Virus record (IMG/VR): IMGVR_UViG_3300049483_000115
Coordinates: 1-45,800 of that record
Origin: a virus
DNA: 45,800 nt
Direction: 5' to 3' (one strand)
The notes beneath the pieces were generated by a model, which was not told the DNA's origin, did not search any database, and saw only the letters and a list, made by a program, of their open reading frames with translations. Positions 17,751 through 24,508 of the stretch are shown here, in pieces; positions within the stretch are counted from its first letter, which is position 1; every line of letters starts with the position of its first letter. The position numbers and the translations under genes were made by a program.

Positions 17751-18478
17751 TTCCGTCCTTCCTTACTGGCGTGCTTGATAGCAAGCCCGACAGACAACCC
17801 ACGCGCCCACTTGTGGAGCGCTTCGAGCACTTGCGGGTCGTATTCCTTCCTCTTCGGTTCAGCATTCGCGCCGTGGCGCGCGGCATCCGCCGGCTTCTCC
17901 GGTTCGGGAGTAACACTCTCCGCGGTTTCTAGCAGTAGTTTCGTGACGTTCGATTCGCTCACAATGCCGCACTTCACCGCGTTCATTACGGCATCGGGAT
18001 TCATCGGAATCGCAACGAGCGAATACTCCAGCAGCTCCCATTCCTTGAAATGAAACCCGCGAAGCTGCTTCCCCTTCTCATCCTTCCGGGAATCGAACAC
18101 GATCGGACGAAAACCGATAGACCACGCGCGCGCGAATCCCTCTTTCACAAGGTTGAACGCATCGCGCCCGAGCCCTTCCTTGTGGAACTGCGTCCTGGCC
18201 CACAAACCCTCTTTGGTGACTTCCAGGGACGTGTTTCGCCCAATGATTGACCCGATGGAATAGTTGTGGTCCGCAAGAACCACCGGGTTCTTCATGTAGT
18301 TGGCAACGTTCGCGCCGGACGGCTCGACGATATCGCCCGCCCGATCCTCGGTCACCGTGGAGATGAGATGGAGAACTTCCCGTTTGTCGGTGTTCACCGC
18401 CTTGACTTCAGGCGTCACGAACGACCGATGGAAAGTAAACGGAGTTTGTTCTTGGGTTACCGGCTGTTCGTTTTCCAC
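17747..18478 (-). CDS. prohead protease (HK97 gp4-like)
   Basis: 243 aa. The start is probably GTG 18478 with CGGAG upstream; it overlaps the zinc-finger gene by 22 bases. The herpesvirus-type serine protease core is visible: His in VVLADHNYSIG, Ser in ARAWSIGFRP, and the strand EWELLEYSLVAIPMNPDA that ends the fold. It cleaves the capsid delta domain and itself during head maturation. The C-terminal 60 residues are Pro/Glu/Lys-rich and probably disposable. Confidence 0.92.
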   Translation of the reverse strand: MENEQPVTQEQTPFTFHRSFVTPEVKAVNTDKREVLHLISTVTEDRAGDIVEPSGANVANYMKNPVVLADHNYSIGSIIGRNTSLEVTKEGLWARTQFHKEGLGRDAFNLVKEGFARAWSIGFRPIVFDSRKDEKGKQLRGFHFKEWELLEYSLVAIPMNPDAVMNAVKCGIVSESNVTKLLLETAESVTPEPEKPADAARHGANAEPKRKEYDPQVLEALHKWARGLSVGLAIKHASKEGRK

Positions 18479-18666
18479 GATGACTCCGAAGCCGTCAACC
18501 GAGGATCTAATCCTCGTGACTGCTCCGGCACCGCTTCGGCAAGCGGGCGTTCATCGCGGTCTGTCGAGCAATGCTGCTCGTGAACTTTGATCTGTTCCAC
18601 CGTCATTCTAAACACTTTCCCACAACGAAAACAAGCGCGGTAACGTTCTGAGCGACGTTCGCTCAC
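18457..18666 (-). CDS. small C2H2-like zinc-finger protein
   Basis: 69 aa, GTG start at 18666 overlapping the membrane-protein stop (GTGA). Residues 12-33 (CFRCGKVF...HEQHC) have C-x2-C and H-x3-H-C spacing, a probable zinc-binding finger; the rest is polar. It lies between a membrane protein and the prohead protease. The function is unknown; nucleic-acid or protein binding is possible. Confidence 0.6.
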   Translation of the reverse strand: MSERRSERYRACFRCGKVFRMTVEQIKVHEQHCSTDRDERPLAEAVPEQSRGLDPRLTASESSWKTNSR

Positions 18667-19541
18667 GATTCAATCCTCGCCCACGGGTTGAACCAATGCG
18701 CCAGAACCACCAATCCGACCATCCACGGCGGACACGCAATCACCGCAGGAACGATCACCGCGGCGGCTCCGGTCTGATACAGCCTCGAGCGATCATGGCA
18801 GAACGTTAGGTGCGCGTACCCTAACGCCAACGCCAGCACGCAACTTACCGCCGCAACGCTCGAATACAACGCGATAGGAACCAACACCGCCAGCGCTCCC
18901 CACGGGAGCACCATTTCCCGCGCGTCCAGCACCGCGCCGCGATGCGCTTCCCTGGCGCGGAGCATCGGCCGGTCCACCTTGTTCGCGAGCCACGCCGGCG
19001 GAGGAGCGTGCTCGACCAAGTACCACGCAAACGCAGGAGCTACCAAGCCGACTAGAAGGAACGGGTCAAGCGATAGCACCGCAGCCCATACCGGGACAGT
19101 CTCGCGAACCATCGCTCCGACCAACGCAACCGCAACCGCGGCCAATACCCAGCCGTGAAACGACAACCCAGCCGCAATCAGCGTCAGAACGTGCGCCGGA
19201 GCGTCCACAAGCACCGGATAACGTGACGCTAACCCTACCGTTCCAGGCAACCCGGCCCACAACGCAACGCCGAATAGCGACTGTCTCCAATCCAATCCAC
19301 GCGATGCGAAGTAAAACGCCACCGCGGGCCCGGAAGCAATCACGCACGCCGACGTAAACGGAGCCCACCAAGACGGATGCCGCATCATCGCAGGAACAAG
19401 ACACCGCAGATTGTACGGTCGCGGCATCGGAGCATCCGAAGAGTAGATCCGCCCATCCGGAGTCAACCGCTGGCCGTACTGCCAGACGTTCAACGCCCAG
19501 GCTAGAGCGGTTATCGCCGCGGCGGTCAGGTACAGGGTCAC
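18663..19541 (-). CDS. multi-pass integral membrane protein
   Basis: 292 aa, GTG 19541 in a GTGA overlap with the methyltransferase gene. At least seven hydrophobic segments are visible, among them VTLYLTAAAITALAWALNVW, LVGLVAPAFAWYL and a C-terminal VIVPAVIACPPWMVGLVVLA. The segment VGAMVRETVPVWAA recalls the conserved R-E motif of GT-C membrane glycosyltransferases, but this is weak. A membrane protein inside the head operon is unusual. With the adjacent methyltransferase and the nearby glycosyltransferase it may modify a host envelope glycan (inference). Confidence 0.6.
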   Translation of the reverse strand: MTLYLTAAAITALAWALNVWQYGQRLTPDGRIYSSDAPMPRPYNLRCLVPAMMRHPSWWAPFTSACVIASGPAVAFYFASRGLDWRQSLFGVALWAGLPGTVGLASRYPVLVDAPAHVLTLIAAGLSFHGWVLAAVAVALVGAMVRETVPVWAAVLSLDPFLLVGLVAPAFAWYLVEHAPPPAWLANKVDRPMLRAREAHRGAVLDAREMVLPWGALAVLVPIALYSSVAAVSCVLALALGYAHLTFCHDRSRLYQTGAAAVIVPAVIACPPWMVGLVVLAHWFNPWARIES

Positions 19542-20149
19542 TTCAGCACCTGACAAAGCGCCACACCACGCGGCGTAGGCAGGAAAATCGGAATCAGTCT
19601 GCCAGCACGCGCGAGCTGGATACACGCCTCACGAATTGTCCGATGATGCACGCCGCAATCGTGGAATCCAACAATCGTGCGCGAGTGCATGAACGGATAG
19701 AACCGAATGAACTCCTTCGCGCGTACATCGCCCGGCCCTGAGTCGAGCCACGCGAAGTCAATAGGGCCCTTCGGAGTGAACTCCAGGGAATCACCAAGAA
19801 CCGCGTTGACGTTAGGAGCCTTGAACACTCGGCGCTTCGCTTCCTTGTGCAGTTCCGGATCAATCTCGATCGTGTCAAGCTCGCCGTGGCCGTTCTCGAG
19901 CAACGCCGCGCCGATGCTCTCGGCCATGAACCCGCGATGCGTCCCGGTTTCGATCACATACTCCGGCTGTAACAACCGCACTAGCCCGCCGACGCCAGCG
20001 ATCACCTCGTTCTCGGTCGCCTCGACATCCTCCGAGGTCCAGAAGTCCGGCCGCGGACACTCCGAACGCGGCTGAGTAAATCGAGACTCGCGACGGTCTT
20101 CGCTGTCCTGCGTTGCGCGGGTCAGTTCGAGCGCGGACATGGTTTTCAT
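19538..20149 (-). CDS. class I SAM-dependent methyltransferase
   Basis: 203 aa, ATG 20149 in an ATGA overlap with the portal-MuF gene. The Rossmann-type SAM-binding site is seen in YVIETGTHRGFMAESIG (motif I), TIEIDPELHKEA (acidic end of strand 2) and NVNAVLGDSLEF followed by IDFAWLDSGPG. The layout resembles the Methyltransf_24 family, whose members often act on sugars or small molecules, and it lacks the DPPY/SPPF motif of DNA methylases. It is coupled to the membrane protein downstream; a role in glycan or virion modification is inferred. Confidence 0.7.
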   Translation of the reverse strand: MKTMSALELTRATQDSEDRRESRFTQPRSECPRPDFWTSEDVEATENEVIAGVGGLVRLLQPEYVIETGTHRGFMAESIGAALLENGHGELDTIEIDPELHKEAKRRVFKAPNVNAVLGDSLEFTPKGPIDFAWLDSGPGDVRAKEFIRFYPFMHSRTIVGFHDCGVHHRTIREACIQLARAGRLIPIFLPTPRGVALCQVLK

Positions 20150-22266
20150 GCGTTCCCCGGCACCGGCACCGCAACGCACCGGCAGTTAATCACTTCCTCG
20201 GCTGGCCCGGCTGGGTCCTGTGGGAAAAGTAGGCCGTTTGAGAATGGCTCTCCGATAAATACTGTCTGTCCGTCCACTCCACCTTCGGATGCGGGCTTGA
20301 TATGCGAATCCCTAACGTCCGGGTCGCGGCTCGATACCCACTCCTGGCGCTTGATCCCGGCCTGCTTCATCCCTTCGTTACGCGACACGTTGAACGCCTT
20401 TCCTGTTTCGGTGCGTGCAATCGTCCGCGCGCGTCCAAGGCTGATTTGCAACGTGTTCGCGATGCGGTCGCGTAACTCCTCGACCGTCTCTCCGGAGTCA
20501 ATCCCTTCTAGAATTGACGCGCGCAAGTGTCGCTCGACCGTCTCGTCCACTTTGACAATCTGCCCGGTGAGAATCGCCAGCTTCGCGCGCATGATCGGAT
20601 CATCCACGTTGAACGAAATCCCAACGCCCAACTCCGCCATGACAGACTCGCCACCACGCTCCGCAATCGCACGATAGATCGGCTCCGCTAGCCTACGCAG
20701 CTTCCGCTTGGCTTCGTCAAGGTCGAATACAAAGAACCGCCCATCGCGCGTGACCGACTGCTCCCGAGCACGGTCGAACACCGCGAGCGCCTCTTTCGCT
20801 ATGTCATGGAAGTGCTTCCGAACCATCCGCTCAAACCGCACTTCCAAGTCACGCGCGCGACCGATCACCGCACGCCACACCATCGCGCGCCGCGTCTCTT
20901 CGTCGCCCATTGCAAGCATCAGCCGCGATGCGGTGTCATTCACTCCGGCCGGCGGCATCGGAGGCGCAACCGGCGCGATTGGATTCTCGACAGACTCCGC
21001 GGTCACCAGGCCAGCCGACAGGAAGCCAACATCCGGCGACGGGTGCTTGTCCGGATCGAAGCCGAGTTCCAGCCGTTCGTTAATCTCACGGAACGGAACA
21101 CCCATCTCGAAGAACGTACGCGCAATGTTCGACTTCGTTTCCATGTCATCAAGCATCGCCCGTACAGATTCCCACTTCGGCCACGCTCGCTCGCTGACGT
21201 TCAACTTAACCAGAAAGTCTTCGTTGATTACCGACTGCTCTTCGATGAGGAAATTGTAGATCGTGCTATTCCAGTAAATGTCCTTTTGCTCTCGTGCGTT
21301 GTACCGGATGGTAGTATCCAAGAACCCGGCAATCAGCGGCGGAACGCCGGTGCGCGCGAGGATCGTATCCCGCGCCATGCCACGAAGCTCAAGGAACGAC
21401 ATATCTTTCTGCGTCACGCCGAGGTCCGTGAACGTCCAGCCGCCGGGGAGAATCGCGATACTCCGCTTCGTTCCCGCGTGCCGCTGATTCCACGTCCGCT
21501 GTATCTCTTTGCGTTGGTCGCGGTCGAGCGACGTGCCTTGACCTGGAATCAGCAGCCCGCTCGGTATCCCGTTTTGCTCTCCGAAGAATCGTGCGTTCCA
21601 TCCCGCGGCATCATGGTCTGACTGCAACTCGATTGCGATTGACGCCGCGAGCGGCAAACCACGCAACGGGTTGTACGGATTCCACCGGCGCGAGATAGTC
21701 AACCGCCGTTCGTCCAGTTCCTCTTCCGCGCCGTCGCGCATGAGTACCCAACGAAGCGAACCATTTGAGCGTTGCTTCACTTCGACATTCGCAGGACACA
21801 ACAAGGCGATACGGTCACCGCCGCCAGTCATCGCGGCACGCTGCGCAGACACCGGAGCGCCCGGGCGCATCGCTACCATGTCCGGGTAATACCAGATCCA
21901 TTCGCCCCAAATCAGCTTGGATAGGTACGATCCAATCCACAACTGATTCCCGAGCATGTACTGATTCGGGTTGCGCCACAGGTCCAGAACCGGCGAGTCC
22001 TCAATCGGATCTTCGTCGCTCGGATCGGTCAAGTCTCGTGGGTACATCTCCCACTCGACCGCCGCAGCATCGCGCGCAATGACTTCAATGCAACGCGAAA
22101 ACGTCGCATGCTCAACATACGGCTTCGTGAGTTTCCCGGCGCGATTCTCGAACAGCCCGCGAATCCAGTCCTGAGCATCGTTCCACGATTCGCGCCCGGG
22201 CGTGCCGAACGATACACCGAACAGGCCCTTGGCAATACGGCGTGCTGTACGTTGGAAAGCGTTCAT
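20146..22266 (-). CDS. portal protein fused to MuF-type minor head domain
   Basis: 706 aa, ATG 22266 one base after the preceding stop. Residues 1 to about 430 are an HK97/SPP1-type portal (for example RFFGEQNGIPSGLLIPG, TFTDLGVTQKDMSFLELR, RDTILARTGVPPLIAG). The C-terminal ~150 residues are a MuF/SPP1 gp7 domain: GRARTIARTETGKAFNVSRN, QEWVSSRDPDVRDSH, DGQ and the terminal EEVINCRCV. The portal is the dodecameric gate for DNA; MuF proteins enter the head through it. They are usually separate genes, so the single-chain fusion is notable. Confidence 0.92.
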   Translation of the reverse strand: MNAFQRTARRIAKGLFGVSFGTPGRESWNDAQDWIRGLFENRAGKLTKPYVEHATFSRCIEVIARDAAAVEWEMYPRDLTDPSDEDPIEDSPVLDLWRNPNQYMLGNQLWIGSYLSKLIWGEWIWYYPDMVAMRPGAPVSAQRAAMTGGGDRIALLCPANVEVKQRSNGSLRWVLMRDGAEEELDERRLTISRRWNPYNPLRGLPLAASIAIELQSDHDAAGWNARFFGEQNGIPSGLLIPGQGTSLDRDQRKEIQRTWNQRHAGTKRSIAILPGGWTFTDLGVTQKDMSFLELRGMARDTILARTGVPPLIAGFLDTTIRYNAREQKDIYWNSTIYNFLIEEQSVINEDFLVKLNVSERAWPKWESVRAMLDDMETKSNIARTFFEMGVPFREINERLELGFDPDKHPSPDVGFLSAGLVTAESVENPIAPVAPPMPPAGVNDTASRLMLAMGDEETRRAMVWRAVIGRARDLEVRFERMVRKHFHDIAKEALAVFDRAREQSVTRDGRFFVFDLDEAKRKLRRLAEPIYRAIAERGGESVMAELGVGISFNVDDPIMRAKLAILTGQIVKVDETVERHLRASILEGIDSGETVEELRDRIANTLQISLGRARTIARTETGKAFNVSRNEGMKQAGIKRQEWVSSRDPDVRDSHIKPASEGGVDGQTVFIGEPFSNGLLFPQDPAGPAEEVINCRCVAVPVPGNA

Positions 22267-22267
22267 G

Positions 22268-22576
22268 TCAGTACCGCTTCCCGCCGGTCGAATTACGTTT
22301 CGGCTTGCGACCTGTCTTAACGGATCGTCGCGCCCTACTAAGTATGCGCGCGGTACGCTTCGGAACTTCAAATGATAACAACATGCGCGTGTAACTGAAC
22401 GGAGTTAACTCATGTTTCATACCTCGGAACTCCCCCAATGGGAGTACCGACTTGCCATGGACTAACGAGAATCGCGGAGTGAGAACTTCGCCACCGCCGA
22501 TCGTATGGACAAATGCGCCACCCGGCGCGGGCCTTTCACCCAACAGATGCCGCAAGAGATTTACCGGAGCGTTCAC
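22268..22576 (-). CDS. conserved-position small protein between TerL and portal, unknown
   Basis: 102 aa, GTG 22576 in a GTGA overlap with the terminase stop. The C-terminus is very basic (RRSVKTGRKPKRNSTGGKRY). The centre is beta-like with HTIGGGEVLTPRFSLVHG. No family was recognised; the basic tail might contact DNA or RNA. Confidence 0.55.
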   Translation of the reverse strand: MNAPVNLLRHLLGERPAPGGAFVHTIGGGEVLTPRFSLVHGKSVLPLGEFRGMKHELTPFSYTRMLLSFEVPKRTARILSRARRSVKTGRKPKRNSTGGKRY

Positions 22577-23859
22577 GCCACCCACTCCACGCGCTGATTC
22601 CCGCAACGCAGCCGGCCCCATGACGCAAACGCGAGCGCCATAACGCAATCGTCATGCTCGCCCGCTGGCGCTTCGTATCGGTAGTGCATGCTCGAGGTGC
22701 GCTCGTACCGGAAGACGCTCAACTCGTGCTGCATCGGCGGAAGGTCCGCAAGCTTGATCCGCTTCTCTTGGAAATCCGCCGCGAGACGTAACACGGCCTC
22801 CTGCTTCGTCTGCCCGGTAGTGGTAAACGGAATGTAATTCACTCCGATGCGGTCGAACTCTTGCGTGATAGCGATCCCTGGCCCGTTCGTCTCAACAACA
22901 ATCGGCGCGTGGTACTGCTCCTGCAATCGCTTCATTCGCTGCGCCGCATCGGGATAACTCACTCCGCGCATTCGTTCCATCGCACCGGCACAGTAACCGT
23001 TGACTCCAACGACAACCGCGACGAGGTAGTCTTGCAGCTGTGCAACGTCAAGGCCGATGACGTACGAGTCGCCGTTTGGTCCTGCGAACTTCGCCGCGGT
23101 ACTGACTTCGTGGACGTTGCGGAATACCGCAGACTCGTCTTCGGTCCACTCCGCGTCGTACAATCTTCGGAACTCGAATTCCGGCAACGATGCGCGTTCT
23201 TGCTTGATGAAGTCCGCATACTCTTCCGCCTTACCAGGACCTTCAGTGAGCAGCGCTTTGTACTTGTCTTCCCACGTCCATCGATGCAGCGAGTACACAC
23301 CGGGCCATTCGCCGGTTTCGGCCAGCCCGCACAACTTGCGGAACGGGCCCGCCACCATTCCAGGATTGCCAATGTAATGGATCGGACCCATCGTGCTCGA
23401 GCGCCGCGAACTAATCGCAGACTGAGCCGTCGGAGTCAGCAGCCCAGCCTCGTCAACAACCGCGGCGGCAATCGGATCGCCCATTAAGTTCTGTTCGCGC
23501 TCCCACGATCGGAACTCGATCACCGATCCGTTTATCAACCGCACAATCGGAAACGGTGACATGACCGGCTCGCCGGCCATGATCCCAGCCGATCGGCAGA
23601 GCGATATCACGTACCGCAGTCCCGGCCGTATCTGGTTGTACGTCGGCGCGAGCCACCAGAACGGATGCACACTCGTCGGATGCTCCCACGCATACGCGAT
23701 AAGCCAACACGTCTCCGCAACGGTCTTTCCGACTTGTGTAGCGCTGACGGTCGCAACGTCGCGCGCACGATCACTCACCAGCGCCCGTTGGAAGCTCCGC
23801 AGTCTCGGCAGCTTCAATACCCTGCGAGACTGAATCGCCTTCTGCGAAGATGGCGGCAT
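22573..23859 (-). CDS. terL: terminase large subunit
   Basis: 428 aa, start taken at ATG 23859, which overlaps the small subunit by 89 bases. The ATPase carries SATQVGKT (Walker A), then AAAVVDEAGLL (Walker B with catalytic Glu). The RNase H-like nuclease is seen in YVIGLDVAQLQDY, VETNGPG and the C-terminal EHDDCVMALAFA, which supply its acidic metal ligands. It cuts concatemeric DNA and pumps it into proheads through the portal encoded next. The packaging strategy (cos, pac or headful) cannot be decided from sequence alone. Confidence 0.93.
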   Translation of the reverse strand: MPPSSQKAIQSRRVLKLPRLRSFQRALVSDRARDVATVSATQVGKTVAETCWLIAYAWEHPTSVHPFWWLAPTYNQIRPGLRYVISLCRSAGIMAGEPVMSPFPIVRLINGSVIEFRSWEREQNLMGDPIAAAVVDEAGLLTPTAQSAISSRRSSTMGPIHYIGNPGMVAGPFRKLCGLAETGEWPGVYSLHRWTWEDKYKALLTEGPGKAEEYADFIKQERASLPEFEFRRLYDAEWTEDESAVFRNVHEVSTAAKFAGPNGDSYVIGLDVAQLQDYLVAVVVGVNGYCAGAMERMRGVSYPDAAQRMKRLQEQYHAPIVVETNGPGIAITQEFDRIGVNYIPFTTTGQTKQEAVLRLAADFQEKRIKLADLPPMQHELSVFRYERTSSMHYRYEAPAGEHDDCVMALAFASWGRLRCGNQRVEWVA

Positions 23860-24145
23860 AGATTATCTGCTCGCCTGGTTCGACGTTCGACATGCGCGCG
23901 TCAATCGCGATGCCCTGCGGCGGCCTACCGTATCCATGCTCGAATGCGTGCATGTAACCGGTGATTTTCCCTTCCGCAAGTTCCGCGTCGAGAGCACGAA
24001 TCGCAGCCTCGCGACGTGCCGGATCGTCAACAATCGTGCGCCACCATTCGCGACCCTTCGATCGCGTCTTTGGTGCGCCGGCACCTTCCCTAGCTCCACC
24101 ACTCGGCACGTCTTCGTATCTCCGCGAAAATTTCAAGTCACACAT
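23771..24145 (-). CDS. terS: probable terminase small subunit
   Basis: 124 aa, ATG 24145 preceded by TTAGG. The opening GGAREGAGAPKTRSKGREWW is the Gly/basic leader common to small terminases, followed by helices ARREAAIRALDAELAEGKIT and the phrase MHAFEHGYGRPPQ seen in this group. It would recognise the packaging site and load TerL. The acidic C-terminus overlaps the large subunit gene by 89 bases, longer than most overlaps here. Confidence 0.75.
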   Translation of the reverse strand: MCDLKFSRRYEDVPSGGAREGAGAPKTRSKGREWWRTIVDDPARREAAIRALDAELAEGKITGYMHAFEHGYGRPPQGIAIDARMSNVEPGEQIIYAAIFAEGDSVSQGIEAAETAELPTGAGE

Positions 24146-24164
24146 ATAACCTAACACTTCCTTG

Positions 24165-24377
24165 CTAGTACTTTTTAGTGTTTCGCATATACGCGCCTGT
24201 GCGTGCAGCTTTGATGCGTGCGAGCGTAACTCGGATTGACTCTTCCAAGTCGGCCAGGGTTTGTGGAGTGTGACCTGCGGCGAGCTTCCAAATCGAGGAT
24301 GCGCAAGGGTCACAGTAGCCGCCTCGCATCCTGTGTCCGATGGGTCTTGAACGGCAGCAGATACACGGTTTCGGCAT
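24165..24377 (-). CDS. small zinc-ribbon-like protein
   Basis: 70 aa, ATG 24377 with GGAG six bases upstream. Four or five N-terminal cysteines (CICCRSRP...YCDPCASS) suggest one zinc site, followed by a helix-rich tail. First gene after the AT-rich region that separates the early and late modules, so it may be the first late gene. It might regulate late transcription or assist packaging; nothing in the sequence fixes this. Confidence 0.6.
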   Translation of the reverse strand: MPKPCICCRSRPIGHRMRGGYCDPCASSIWKLAAGHTPQTLADLEESIRVTLARIKAARTGAYMRNTKKY

Positions 24378-24508
24378 GGCGCTCCATTCTTATAATTAAG
24401 CTAAATAGCCTTTATAAGCTTTTTCCCTTTGTTCTAGGAATTGCTTTTTTTTCCTGCTCTAAAGGGAAAAGCCTATAAAGCCTCATTAGCCTATGACCAG
24501 ATAGGCTT
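24378..24508 (-). promoter_or_regulatory. AT-rich control region between early and late modules
   Basis: 131 bases, markedly AT-rich compared with the rest of the window. Right after the primase stop is a small hairpin (AGCCTAT/ATAGGCT, 24488-24494 with 24501-24507). Next is an imperfect inverted repeat whose arms 24408-24430 and 24461-24482 both read close to GCCTTTATA-GCTTTT-CCCTTT, around a 30-base centre with an A8 run. AGGCT/AGCCT occurs at least four times. Close to the late gene start there is a possible -10 (TATAAG) but no convincing -35. It could hold an early terminator, a late promoter with operators, or the replication origin. Confidence 0.55.

Noticed and set aside
15507-18053. 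848-codon plus-strand ORF opposite the glycosyltransferase and capsid genes
   Set aside because: Shadow of two well-identified minus-strand genes; its product is Arg/His-rich with no domain, as expected for antisense of GC-rich coding DNA.
20806-21621. 271-codon plus-strand ORF opposite the portal gene
   Set aside because: Antisense shadow with Arg/His-rich composition and no start signals.
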